A stretch of 64,000 nucleotides of DNA from an uncultured Desulfobacterales bacterium (GTDB taxonomy: Bacteria > Desulfobacterota > Desulfobulbia > Desulfobulbales > Desulfocapsaceae), in the NCBI GenBank assembly GCA_937915545.1, contig CALGIJ010000005.1:28923-92922 (forward strand), written 5' to 3'. Numbering within the stretch: the stretch's first letter is position 1; every line of letters starts with the position of its first letter. Shown here in pieces: positions 42,072 to 50,202 of this stretch. A program made the translations under genes and the position numbers. A model generated the notes under the pieces. The model was not told the DNA's origin and did not search any database. It saw nothing but the letters and a program-made list of their open reading frames with translations.

Positions 42072-43460
42072 ATGACCAAGAGCAAGCGGGGCGAGACAGC
42101 CCCCGTCCATACCGAGGCAATCCTCGAGAGCATCTCCGACGGGGTGTTTACCGTCGACGAACGCTGGCAGGTGACCTCCTTCAACCGCGCCGCCGAGGAG
42201 ATCACCGGCATTCCGCGGCGGGAGGCCATCGGCCGCCCCTGCTCCGAGGTGCTGCGCTGCAATCTTTGCGGCGACGACACCTGTCCTCTGCGCCAGACCC
42301 TGCAGGATGGGCGGCCGATCATCGGCCGCACCGGCTACTTCATCGACGGCGACGGCAGCCGCATCCCCATCAGCCTTTCCACCGCGGTGCTGCGCGACGG
42401 TGCGGGAGGGGTCATCGGCGGCGCCGAGACCTTCCGCGACCTCTCCGAGGTGGAGCGGCTGCGCCGCGAGCTGACGGCGACCTGCGCCGTGGGCGAGCTG
42501 CACAGCCGCAGCCCGGCGATGCGGCGCATCTTCGAGCTCCTCCCCGCGGTAGCGGTCAGTCCCAGCACCGTGCTCCTCCAGGGGGAGACCGGCACCGGCA
42601 AGGAGGTGGTGGCGCGCACCCTCCATGAGCTCAGCCCGCGTCGCCACCGACCCTTCGTCGCCGTCAACTGTGCCGCCCTGCCCGACACCCTCCTCGAGTC
42701 GGAGCTCTTCGGCTACAAGGCCGGGGCCTTTACCGGGGCTGTGCGCGACAAGCCGGGGCGTTTTGCCCTCGCCGAGGGCGGCACCCTCTTCCTTGACGAG
42801 ATCGGCGAGATCAGCCCGGCCCTGCAGGTGCGCCTGCTGCGTGTCCTGCAGGAGCGCTGCTACGAGCCCCTCGGGGCGGTGCGCTCGGAACGGAGCGACG
42901 TGCGGGTGATCGCCGCCACCAACCGCGATCTCGCCCAGCTGGTGCGGGAGAACCTCTTCCGCGAGGACCTCTACTACCGCATCAACGTCGTCCTCCTCCA
43001 GCTGCCGGCCTTGCGTGAGCGCCGCGAAGACATCGCCCTGCTCGCCGCCCACTTCGTGGCGCGTTTCAACTCCCTGCAGAACAAGAAGGTCAGCGGCGTC
43101 TCCGCCGAGGCCCTGTCGGTGCTCTTTTGCCACAGCTGGCCGGGGAATATCCGTGAGCTGGAGAACGTTATCGAGCGCGCCTTCATCCTCTGCCACCATG
43201 GCGAGATCACCCTCGACCAGCTGCCCGGCGATTTCCTCGCCCGAGGTCTTGCGCCGGGGGGTGGCGGCTCGCTGCGCCACGTCCATGGCATCATCGACGC
43301 CCAGGCCATCACCGCCGCACTGCAGCGCAACGGCCACAGCCGCACCCTCGCCGCCCGCGAGCTGGGCATCCACAAGACCACCCTCTTTCGCCGTATGAAG
43401 CGCCTCGGCCTGGAACTCCCTGAGGTCGACGGGCGCACTCGACACAACCGGCAGGAGTAG
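42072..43460 (+). CDS. Sigma54-dependent transcriptional activator (PAS-AAA+-Fis HTH)
   Basis: An enhancer-binding protein of 462 residues, the probable activator of both flanking ORP-like operons (as DVU2106 is in D. vulgaris). The sensory PAS domain (about 15-130) contains a Cys group, CSEVLRCNLCGDDTCPL, that could bind a metal or Fe-S cluster. The AAA+ domain has Walker A GETGTGKEVVA, the sigma54-contacting GAFTGA, Walker B GGTLFLDEIGE and the R-finger region. A Fis-type HTH (HSRTLAARELGIHKTTLFRR) ends the protein. There is no phospho-receiver. ATG 42072 follows AGGTGG. It lies between its two presumed targets. Confidence 0.92.
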   Translation: MTKSKRGETAPVHTEAILESISDGVFTVDERWQVTSFNRAAEEITGIPRREAIGRPCSEVLRCNLCGDDTCPLRQTLQDGRPIIGRTGYFIDGDGSRIPISLSTAVLRDGAGGVIGGAETFRDLSEVERLRRELTATCAVGELHSRSPAMRRIFELLPAVAVSPSTVLLQGETGTGKEVVARTLHELSPRRHRPFVAVNCAALPDTLLESELFGYKAGAFTGAVRDKPGRFALAEGGTLFLDEIGEISPALQVRLLRVLQERCYEPLGAVRSERSDVRVIAATNRDLAQLVRENLFREDLYYRINVVLLQLPALRERREDIALLAAHFVARFNSLQNKKVSGVSAEALSVLFCHSWPGNIRELENVIERAFILCHHGEITLDQLPGDFLARGLAPGGGGSLRHVHGIIDAQAITAALQRNGHSRTLAARELGIHKTTLFRRMKRLGLELPEVDGRTRHNRQE

Positions 43461-43483
43461 CGCCGGCGCTCTGCCTGCTTTGC

Positions 43484-43511
43484 GCTTGTGGTGCACGATT
43501 GCACCACAAGC
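43484..43511. promoter_or_regulatory. Palindromic upstream activator site of the plus ORP-like operon
   Basis: GCTTGTGGTGCA-CGAT-TGCACCACAAGC: perfect 12-bp arms at 43484-43495 and 43500-43511, about 80 bp upstream of the sigma54 promoter at 43594. It shares only the core GCA-N4-TGC with the site at 41248. It lies 23 bp past the activator stop, so it could double as a terminator hairpin, although there is no T-tract. Confidence 0.65.
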
Positions 43512-43593
43512 CGGGGCCATGGCCGTCGATTCTGTTCTGAAATACCCTGTAAAGACAATGAGAAGGCCGGGGTTCTTCCCTGTCTCCTTCCCG

Positions 43594-43609
43594 CGGCACC
43601 GATCTTGCT
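43594..43609 (+). promoter_or_regulatory. Sigma54 (-24/-12) promoter of the plus ORP-like operon
   Basis: CGGCACCGATCTTGCT has the invariant GG and GC with the correct 10-bp spacing and matches GGCAC-N5-TTGCT. It lies 41 bp before the ATG at 43650. Confidence 0.88.
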
Positions 43610-43649
43610 ACTGCAAGGGTGACAGTGCAGGCGACAGGGAGGGTCGACG

Positions 43650-44015
43650 ATGAAAACGGCATTTCCATACTGGCGGGAGCGGATCGCCCCGGTCTTCGAG
43701 ACCGCCCGCCATTTTCTCGTCATCGACTGCCGGGAGGGGGTGATCGTCGCCGAGGAGGAGCTCTGCTTTGCCGACGACGACGGCCTGTTGCGAGTCCGCG
43801 GCCTGGTCGAGTGGCAGGTGGCCGCGGTGGTCTGCGGCGCGCTCAGCCGACCACTGCACCACCTTCTCGTCGATGGCGGCATTCGCGTCATCCCCTTCGT
43901 CGCCGGCGATTTGCGCCAGGTGGTGGAGGCGTGGCGTCTTGGCCGCCTCGACAGGCAGTCCTTCGCCATGCCGGGCTGCCGGCGGCGGCGGGGCCGTTTC
44001 CGGGGCGCTGTCTGA
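43650..44015 (+). CDS. NifX/NifB-family protein, first gene of the sigma54-controlled plus operon
   Basis: A 121-residue protein in the dinitrogenase Fe-Mo-cofactor family. It starts MKTAFPYWRERIAPVFETARH, has VAAVVCGALSRPLHHLL, and ends in an Arg-rich tail following MPGCRRRRG. It is a diverged paralogue of the product at 40671: both share a xAxxxWxxRIxPVxxxA start, VxxxVCGAL and MPGCR. GGGAGGGTCGACG precedes the ATG. Each ORP-like operon thus begins with the same kind of gene behind a sigma54 promoter. Confidence 0.8.
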   Translation: MKTAFPYWRERIAPVFETARHFLVIDCREGVIVAEEELCFADDDGLLRVRGLVEWQVAAVVCGALSRPLHHLLVDGGIRVIPFVAGDLRQVVEAWRLGRLDRQSFAMPGCRRRRGRFRGAV

Positions 44016-44094
44016 CCGGGGTGGGGCCGCGCTGGCACCACCTATGGCGGCAGCGCGGGAAACATACCATTTTGCAGCACAGGGAGGAACGATC

Positions 44095-44445
44095 ATGCCA
44101 CGAGGAGATGGAACGGGACCTATGGGAGCTGGGGCGATGACCGGCCGCGGCGCCGGAGTGTGCAGTGGACAGAGGACGCCGGGCTACGGCGGAGCGGGCT
44201 TCGGCCGCATGGGCGCCGGGATGGGCTCTGCCTGGGGGCGGGGTATCTGCGGCGGCAGGCGGGCCGGCTGGGGCGGCCAGATGTTTGCCGGCGGCAGAGG
44301 TATGGGCCCCGGCCCCGTGCAGATGTGGCCCGAGGCCGCGGCGGAGAAGACGATGCTGAAAAACAGGGCCCAGGCCCTGCAGGCCGAACTGGCCCAGCTC
44401 AACGAGCGGCTGGCGAAACTCGATGACGACAAGGCCGGGGAGTAG
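44095..44445 (+). CDS. DUF5320-type Gly/Met/Arg-rich protein (second copy)
   Basis: A 116-residue protein, the same length as the product at 40252. It opens with MPRGDGTGPMGAGAMTGRG, the DUF5320 signature. A Gly/Met-rich centre contains two Cys, and a C-terminal coiled coil (KNRAQALQAELAQLNERLAK) follows. GGGAGGAACGATC precedes ATG 44095. It is followed by a strong GC hairpin, as is the other copy. It probably acts with the NifX-like proteins; the mechanism is unknown. Confidence 0.78.
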   Translation: MPRGDGTGPMGAGAMTGRGAGVCSGQRTPGYGGAGFGRMGAGMGSAWGRGICGGRRAGWGGQMFAGGRGMGPGPVQMWPEAAAEKTMLKNRAQALQAELAQLNERLAKLDDDKAGE

Positions 44446-44459
44446 CCGGCCAGCGGTGT

Positions 44460-44491
44460 GGCGCCGCCCTTTTTTCGCTGCGGGCGGCGCC
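44460..44491 (+). terminator. Strong intra-operon hairpin after the second DUF5320-like gene
   Basis: GGCGCCGCCC (44460-44469) pairs perfectly with GGGCGGCGCC (44482-44491) around a T-rich loop, 15 nt after the stop. It is placed like the hairpin at 40211-40237 and may attenuate transcription into the Mrp gene. Confidence 0.55.
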
Positions 44492-44555
44492 GCGGCCGAC
44501 ACCACGGGGCTGGTGGCGTCCGATGCCGTTTCCTCGCCCTTGCAGAGGGGGATTT

Positions 44556-45482
44556 ATGGATGACAACGACAAGGGAGAGGACGCGGGCGGGCAGGTGCAG
44601 TCGCCTCGACGCGGGTCGTGCGACTCCTGCTCCAGGAAGGGTTGCTCGGCCAAGCTGCGCGATGCCGAGGAGAGTGAACAGGCCTTTGCCGAGCGGCGCC
44701 GCCTGACCTCGCGGATGTGCCATATCCGTCATAAGATCATCGTCATGTCCGGCAAGGGCGGCGTCGGCAAGAGCACCGTCGCCGTCAATCTTGCCATGGC
44801 CATGGCCATGGCCGGGCTCTCCGTCGGGCTGCTCGACGTCGATATCCATGGGCCGAGCATTCCCACCATGCTCGGCATCGAGGACGAGAAGGTGCGCGCC
44901 GGCGAAGACGGTTGGTCACCGGTGCTCGTGCACGGTCTCGAGGTGATGTCCATCGGCTTTATCCTCAAGAATCGCGACGACGCCGTCATCTGGCGGGGGC
45001 CGAAGAAGATCGCCGCCATCAAGCAGTTTCTCGGCGAGGTGCTGTGGGGCGACCTCGACTGTCTGGTCATCGACTCCCCGCCCGGCACCGGCGACGAGCC
45101 GCTCGCCGTCTGCCAGCACATCGAAGGTCTCGACGGCGTGGTCATCGTCACCACGCCGCAGAAACTCTCCGCCGTCGATGTGCGCAAGTCGATCAACTTC
45201 TGCCGACAGATAGGGGTCGAGGTGCTCGGGGTGGTGGAAAACATGAACGGCTTCGTCTGTCCGGAGTGCGGCGCGGTCACCCATATCCTGCCGTCGGGAG
45301 AGGGCAGCAAAGTGGCCTCGGACATGGGCCTGCCCTTTCTCGGCTCCCTGCCCATGGACCCGCAGGTGGCCATGGCCGGCGATGTTGGGCGGGTTTTCTT
45401 CCAGCAATACCGCGAAAGCGCCACGGCGAAGATCATGGCCGAGATCGTCGCCCCCCTGCTGGCCCGCGTCGCCAGGCCCTAG
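44556..45482 (+). CDS. Mrp/NBP35-family Fe-S carrier ATPase
   Basis: A 308-residue P-loop ATPase of the Mrp/ApbC/NBP35 family, which carries and transfers Fe-S clusters. The N-terminus has a Cys group CDSCSRKGC like NBP35. Walker A is MSGKGGVGKSTVAVNLAMAM, the switch region DVDIHGPSIPTMLG, and VIDSPPGTGDEPL follows. The cluster-binding CxxC of the family is FVCPECGAV near residue 240. It completes the plus ORP-like operon in the position of DVU2109 in D. vulgaris. A GAGGGGGATTT ribosome site supports ATG 44556. Confidence 0.92.
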   Translation: MDDNDKGEDAGGQVQSPRRGSCDSCSRKGCSAKLRDAEESEQAFAERRRLTSRMCHIRHKIIVMSGKGGVGKSTVAVNLAMAMAMAGLSVGLLDVDIHGPSIPTMLGIEDEKVRAGEDGWSPVLVHGLEVMSIGFILKNRDDAVIWRGPKKIAAIKQFLGEVLWGDLDCLVIDSPPGTGDEPLAVCQHIEGLDGVVIVTTPQKLSAVDVRKSINFCRQIGVEVLGVVENMNGFVCPECGAVTHILPSGEGSKVASDMGLPFLGSLPMDPQVAMAGDVGRVFFQQYRESATAKIMAEIVAPLLARVARP

Positions 45483-45497
45483 GAGGGCGCCGGTGAC

Positions 45498-46031
45498 TCA
45501 GGCTGCCAGGCGAGTAGCGGCCGAATTGGTCAATCGGTCGAGCGCGGCGGGTGCCAGAGAGACAGGGCAGGGCCAGGGGCTGCCGGGGCGGGGATGGCTG
45601 TCTTCCCCTCCCGCTTCGACGCGCAGGCGCAGCGAGGCCAGCAGTGGCCGGTCTTCCATGAGAATATGGTGGAAGAACTCATGGCGGATGGCGGCGAGGA
45701 TCGACGAGTCGAGGACGATTTGCCCCGCGAGCAGTTCGCGGTAGAGGGCGTAGACCGTGGCGTCGAAGTCCTTGTGGGCACGCCAGTGGTGGTGCAGACG
45801 GTCCTCATCGCAACCCAGCTGGCGCAGTACTCTCAGTTCGAGGACGGAGTGGCGGCTGCCGTAGTGGAGCAGCCGTTCGAGGATATGCAGGCGTTTCTTG
45901 CGCTCGTAATTACCCGGTGCGCTGACCAGAAGTCTCTCCATCTCGTTCATCAAGGTCAGCACTTCCATGTGCTGGCGGTCCAGTTCGGGGTGCGCGACGG
46001 AAAACGAAGGGTTCCAGGGAATGGCTGGCAT
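45498..46031 (-). CDS. Bacteriohemerythrin-like protein
   Basis: A 177-residue protein with a hemerythrin domain (about residues 5-135) that binds O2 or NO at a di-iron site. Ligand candidates in order are FSVAHPELDRQHMEVL, LLHYGSRHSVLEL, LHHHWRAHKDFD and HHILMED. The C-terminal 40 residues are proline-rich and not part of the domain. It ends convergently with the Mrp gene. In anaerobes such proteins often handle oxygen. Start MPAIPWNPSFSV matches the family. Confidence 0.85.
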   Translation of the reverse strand: MPAIPWNPSFSVAHPELDRQHMEVLTLMNEMERLLVSAPGNYERKKRLHILERLLHYGSRHSVLELRVLRQLGCDEDRLHHHWRAHKDFDATVYALYRELLAGQIVLDSSILAAIRHEFFHHILMEDRPLLASLRLRVEAGGEDSHPRPGSPWPCPVSLAPAALDRLTNSAATRLAA

Positions 46032-46173
46032 GGCGGTGCTCCTCTGTTGCGGCTCTCTGCCGGGGGTGTGGTGCCTGTCGCACCGTGGCCCCAGATAACC
46101 GCCCCGCTGTTTGCCGGTGATGAGGTTTGTGTTTCGATTTCTTTGCGTTTTGGCAAGGAACCGCCGGCCTTGC

Positions 46174-46962
46174 TCAGCCGCCGCGGACGAAGAGGTCGAA
46201 AAGGGTGAGAAAGATCTCGACGACGATGAGGATGACGATATACCACTCGACCCGCAGGCTGCGCCGCGCGTGCAGCAACTCCAGGGCGGTCTGGGCGGTG
46301 CGCGACACCAGATTGATCTTGCGTACCAGGGCGGTGTCCCGCTCCACCAGCTCGAAGTCGTTCTCCAGCATGAGGTAGAAGCCCTCGAGTTCCGAGTGCT
46401 CCCAGAGGAGGTCGGGTTTCTCGGTGACCGCTGCCCGGCCGACCATGTCGTGCTCGGTGGCAAGGGCGGTGCCGATGGTCTGGAGGAGCTGGCCGCCGGT
46501 GCGCGGGCCCCGGCTGCGGCGCAGCTTGGCGACCAGCGGTTCGACCATGTCGAAGCTGCGGCTGATGCGCGCCTCGTAGTCGGCGAGGAGCACCGAGCGT
46601 GCCATGACCTCGGCGAGGATCTGCAGCCGGGGGATGGAGAGGTCGCGCAGGTTGATGGTCTCCCCCTGCACGCGCTCCTCCTGGTCCGAGGCCACCGCCA
46701 CCTGCAGGCTTTCCTCCTCCCCGCCCTCCATGGGCTCGTCGAAGTAGGCGCGCAGCGTCTTGTCGATGAGGTGACGCTGCTCCAGCGGCGGGATATTGAA
46801 GAACACGGCCACGCCATAGCGGAAGAGGGCGACATAGCCCTGCTCCCCCTGGGAAAAGAGCATCGGGTTGAGGGCCGTCGCCGTCTCCGCGGGGACATGG
46901 CGGAGGAGGATGCGCCGTGCCACCAGCACGGCGCGCACGGTGAAGTGGTCGGGCAGCTTCAT
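46174..46962 (-). CDS. RMD1/DUF155-family protein
   Basis: A 262-residue protein of the RMD1/YagE (DUF155) family, whose molecular role in bacteria is not established. Typical blocks are YGVAVFFNIPPLEQ, EVMARSVLLADYEARI and the C-terminal LHARRSLRVEWYIVILIVVE, which begins a transmembrane helix (about 238-258). ATG 46962 follows CACAAAGGAACGATC; the upstream in-frame extension has no homology. It is transcribed in the same direction as the hemerythrin gene 140 bp downstream. Confidence 0.82.
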   Translation of the reverse strand: MKLPDHFTVRAVLVARRILLRHVPAETATALNPMLFSQGEQGYVALFRYGVAVFFNIPPLEQRHLIDKTLRAYFDEPMEGGEEESLQVAVASDQEERVQGETINLRDLSIPRLQILAEVMARSVLLADYEARISRSFDMVEPLVAKLRRSRGPRTGGQLLQTIGTALATEHDMVGRAAVTEKPDLLWEHSELEGFYLMLENDFELVERDTALVRKINLVSRTAQTALELLHARRSLRVEWYIVILIVVEIFLTLFDLFVRGG

Positions 46963-47412
46963 GATCGTTCCTTTGTGATGGGGGAGGGGGCTCTGCCCAT
47001 GCAAGCGCGGGCGGGAGGTTGCGCCCGATACGGTCATGCGGCGGGCAAGGGCGCGCCGCTGAACGTCTGCATGGTGGGGCCCGCTGTTCACAAGATATCC
47101 GCCATTTTCCCCTTGCCGTCAAGGAGCAAGTGGATTGTCATGGCAGGGGCTCGGGGGAGGGCAGGCGGCGGGTGTTTTTCGCTGTGAGCAGTGGCGAAGG
47201 CCTGCTGGTGGGGCCAAAACCCTCGAATCGGTGGCCCGCCGCTGTCTGAGATCCTCGGCGCCGCCGTTTGCGTTGCCGCCTGTCCGGGTCTATCTCGACC
47301 CTCTTGTTGTAAAAATTTTTCGATAAAAATATTCCGAAGCAATGGCCGCAAGGTTGAGAATAGAACATAAATATATGATATAATTTGATAATACTTGATT
47401 TGTCCTCATTCA

Positions 47413-47441
47413 TTGACAGCTCCTCCACACCTGGTTAATAA
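47413..47441 (+). promoter_or_regulatory. Sigma70-type promoter of znuACB-zur
   Basis: TTGACA (47413-47418), a 17-bp spacer and TAATAA (47436-47441). This is a near-consensus match about 90 bp upstream of the znuA ATG. Confidence 0.75.
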
Positions 47442-47452
47442 TATAAATTACC
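47433..47452. promoter_or_regulatory. Candidate Zur operator over the znuA -10 box
   Basis: GGTTAATAATATAAATTACC is an imperfect inverted repeat (5 of 7 arm pairs) that covers the -10 box. The Fur/Zur-family gene ending the same operon makes zinc-dependent repression likely; this is inference. Confidence 0.5.
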
Positions 47453-47530
47453 GTTAATCAAAAGACGCCCGCCTTGTCCTGCGTTTGTGGTGGGGCAGGG
47501 CGCGGGTCTGGCCAGCAGGGAGGTAAGACA

Positions 47531-48613
47531 ATGAAAGCAATCGCAACGCTTGCCCTATTGATGGGTATATTCGTGTCCACCTGCAACCTGGCACAGGCGG
47601 CGGAGGCCGCGGCGCCGGCAAAACTGCGGGTTATCGCCACCCTCTTTCCCTATCATGACTGGGCGAGGATCGTCGGCGGCGACCGTGTCGAGTCGACTCT
47701 GCTGCTGCCGCCGGGGGTCGAGGCGCACAGCTTCGATCCCACCCCAAAAGATATCGCCCGTATGCGCCAGTGCGATATCTTCATCTATACCGGGCCCTAT
47801 ATGGAGCCGTGGGCCGAAGACCTTGTCGCCGACGCCGCTCGCAGGGGCGTTGGCGTGGTCGAGGCGGGGGATTTCGTCGAGCTCTTCGCCGGGGCAGAAG
47901 AAGGGCATGGCGAGGCCGTCGCTGCCGGGAAAGGGCCGTCGCCTCACGGCCATGACAACAAGGGTCATGCCGATCATGACGACCATGCCCATGACGACCA
48001 TGGCCATGGCAAAGAGGCGGATCGGCATGGTCACGAAACTTCCGCCCACCATGACGACGATCATGGCCACCACCATGGCGACGTTGATCCCCATATCTGG
48101 CTGGAGTTCGGCAATGCCGGCAAAATCGTCGCCGGCATTGCCCGCGCCTTCGCCGCGAAAGATCCGCAGAACGCGCAGTACTATGCCGAGCGCGCCGCCG
48201 CCTACCAGGAGAGCCTGCGACAGCTCGACGAGCGCTATGCCGCCGGCCTGGCCAACTGCAGCCGGCGTACCATCATCTACGGCGGCCATTTCGCCTTCGG
48301 CTATGCCGCCAGACGTTACGACCTTACCCATGTCTCGCCCTACAAGGGCTTCTCGCCCAATGCCGAGCCGAGCCCGCGCGATATCGCCGAGCTGACCCGC
48401 CGCATGAAGCAAGAAGGTCATAGCCATATTTTCTACGAGGAGGGTATCGACCCCAAGGTGGCTCGGGTGATCAGCGGCGAGACCGGGGCCGGCATGCTGC
48501 TCCTGCACGGCGCCCATAACGTCGGCAGAAAAGAGCTCGACGTCGGGGTGACCTATCTCGGGCTGATGAACGACAACCTCGAACGCCTGCGGAAGGGGCT
48601 GCAATGCCGATGA
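47531..48613 (+). CDS. znuA: Zinc ABC transporter, substrate-binding protein
   Basis: The periplasmic zinc-binding component of a high-affinity importer. The 360-residue protein has a signal peptide (MKAIATLALLMGIFVSTC, cleaved near AQAAEA). The cluster A-I fold shows ATLFPYHDWARIVGGDRV, PPGVEAHSFDPTPKDI (first His ligand), DPHIWLEFGNAGKIV and YGGHFAFGY. Between residues about 145 and 190 is a very His/Asp-rich loop (HGHDNKGHADHDDHAHDDHG), the hallmark of zinc rather than manganese transporters. GGGAGGTAAGACA precedes the ATG. Its end overlaps znuC by 10 bp. Confidence 0.95.
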   Translation: MKAIATLALLMGIFVSTCNLAQAAEAAAPAKLRVIATLFPYHDWARIVGGDRVESTLLLPPGVEAHSFDPTPKDIARMRQCDIFIYTGPYMEPWAEDLVADAARRGVGVVEAGDFVELFAGAEEGHGEAVAAGKGPSPHGHDNKGHADHDDHAHDDHGHGKEADRHGHETSAHHDDDHGHHHGDVDPHIWLEFGNAGKIVAGIARAFAAKDPQNAQYYAERAAAYQESLRQLDERYAAGLANCSRRTIIYGGHFAFGYAARRYDLTHVSPYKGFSPNAEPSPRDIAELTRRMKQEGHSHIFYEEGIDPKVARVISGETGAGMLLLHGAHNVGRKELDVGVTYLGLMNDNLERLRKGLQCR

Positions 48614-49371
48614 ACCTCATCGAAGTCTCCGGCCTCAGCGTGAACCAGGGCGGGACGGAGATCCTCAAGGGGCTCGACTTCGTCGTCGCCCCCGGGGATT
48701 TCCTGGCCTTGGTCGGCCCCAACGGCTCCGGCAAGAGTACCCTGCTCAAATGTCTGCTCGGCCTCATCCCGTTCAGCGCAGGGGAGGTGCGCCTCTTCGG
48801 GCAGTCGCCGCAGGACTTCACCGAGCACCGTCGTCTCGGCTACCTGCCCCAGGTGGCGGGCGGCAACGCCCAGGGCTTTCCGGCGACGGTGCGTGAGATC
48901 GTCGCCTCCGGCCGCCTGCCCTTGAAGCGCTTTCCCAAGAAGCTCGACGCCGGGGACTGGGCGGCGGTGGAAAATATCCTCGCCCGCCTCGATATCGGCC
49001 ATCTCGCCGGGCGCAAGATCGACCGGCTCTCCGGCGGGCAGCGGCAGCGGGTGTTCCTCGCCCGGGCCATGGTCGCCGAGGCCGAGCTGCTCTTCCTCGA
49101 TGAGCCGACCTCGGCCCTCGACCCGGGCACGCGGCGCAGCTTCTACGAGATGCTGCGCGACATCAACCGCCAGCAGGGGCGGAGCATCGTCATGGTCACC
49201 CACGACAGCGGCTCCATCGGCGAATACGCCACCACCCTGCTCTATATCGACCACACGCAGATCTTCTTCGGCAGCTTCAGCGAGTTCTGCCACTCCCCGG
49301 CGATGACCGCCTACTTCGGCAGCCATGCCCAGCATCTCATGTGCCGCCAGCACGGGGGGGCATGCCAATGA
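48604..49371 (+). CDS. znuC: Zinc ABC transporter, ATP-binding protein
   Basis: The 255-residue ATPase of the zinc importer. Walker A is LVGPNGSGKSTLLKCLLG, the signature is RLSGGQRQRVFLARAM, Walker B is LLFLDEPTSALDPG, and the switch His is in MVTHDSG. Cysteines and His in the last 15 residues (HLMCRQHGGAC) could give metal sensitivity. The start lies inside the 3' end of znuA and the stop overlaps znuB by 4 bp, so the three genes are translationally coupled. Confidence 0.95.
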   Translation: MPMNLIEVSGLSVNQGGTEILKGLDFVVAPGDFLALVGPNGSGKSTLLKCLLGLIPFSAGEVRLFGQSPQDFTEHRRLGYLPQVAGGNAQGFPATVREIVASGRLPLKRFPKKLDAGDWAAVENILARLDIGHLAGRKIDRLSGGQRQRVFLARAMVAEAELLFLDEPTSALDPGTRRSFYEMLRDINRQQGRSIVMVTHDSGSIGEYATTLLYIDHTQIFFGSFSEFCHSPAMTAYFGSHAQHLMCRQHGGACQ

Positions 49372-50201
49372 TCGCCGAGGTGTTCGCCCAGGCCACCGAG
49401 GCCCTGCAGTTCTCCTTCATCCAGCGGGCACTGCTTGCCGGCTCGCTGGTCGCCGTGAGCTGCGCCCTGCTTGGCGTCTTTCTCGTCCTGCGGCGCTTCT
49501 CGATGATCGGCGACGGCCTCGGCCATGTCAGCTTCGGGGCCATCGGCCTGGCGCTGATGCTCGGCCTGCACCCGGTCTACGCCTCCATTCCCGTGGTGCT
49601 GCTCGGCTCGCTGTGGATCATGCGCCTCGCCGGCCGCTCCGGGGTGCAGGGTGATGCCGCCATCGGCCTGACCTCGGCCATGGGCGTGGCCACCGGCATG
49701 ATGCTCGCCGGCATTGGCGGCGGCTTCAACGTCGATCTGTTCAGCTACCTCTTCGGCAACATCCTCGTCATCTCCGCCACCGAGGTCTGGCTGAGCCTGG
49801 TCCTGACGGTGGTCGTCCTGCTGGCGGTGGTGCTCTTCTATCACGACCTCTTCGTCATCGCCTTCGAGGAGGACTCGGCTCAGGTGCTGGGGGTGGCCGC
49901 CGATCGGGTCAACACCCTGCTCGTGCTGTGCACGGCGCTGACCGTGGTGCTGTCGATCCGCATCGTCGGCATCCTCCTCGTCTCCAGCCTGATCATCATG
50001 CCCGGGGTGGCCGCCTTGCGGGTGGCCTCGGGCTTCAGGTCGACGCTGCTGCTGGCGGTGGTCTTCTCGCTTTTCTCGGTATGGATCGGCATCCTTGTCT
50101 CCTATCTCCTCGACCTGCCTACCGGGGCGACCATCGTCTTCGTCAACTTCTTCTTCTTCCTCGGGGCGCTGCTCGTCGGCCGCCTCGGCGCACGAGGCTG
50201 A
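49368..50201 (+). CDS. znuB: Zinc ABC transporter, permease
   Basis: The 277-residue membrane subunit, with about eight hydrophobic helices. Family blocks: LLGVFLVLRRFSMIGDGLGH, GRSGVQGDAAIGL, NILVISATEVW and ASGFRSTLLLAV. The ATG at 49368 overlaps the znuC TGA (ATGA) and is 7 nt after a GGGGGG run; an ATG six bases earlier is too close to it. Confidence 0.94.
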   Translation: MIAEVFAQATEALQFSFIQRALLAGSLVAVSCALLGVFLVLRRFSMIGDGLGHVSFGAIGLALMLGLHPVYASIPVVLLGSLWIMRLAGRSGVQGDAAIGLTSAMGVATGMMLAGIGGGFNVDLFSYLFGNILVISATEVWLSLVLTVVVLLAVVLFYHDLFVIAFEEDSAQVLGVAADRVNTLLVLCTALTVVLSIRIVGILLVSSLIIMPGVAALRVASGFRSTLLLAVVFSLFSVWIGILVSYLLDLPTGATIVFVNFFFFLGALLVGRLGARG

Positions 50202-50202
50202 T

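Larger units (their letters stand above)
46963..47530. other. 570-bp divergent intergenic region between the RMD1-like gene and znuA
   Basis: No coding region is convincing. The first 330 bp are G+C-rich without clear signals. About 47300-47460 is markedly AT-rich and holds the znuA promoter and inverted repeat annotated separately. Confidence 0.5.
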
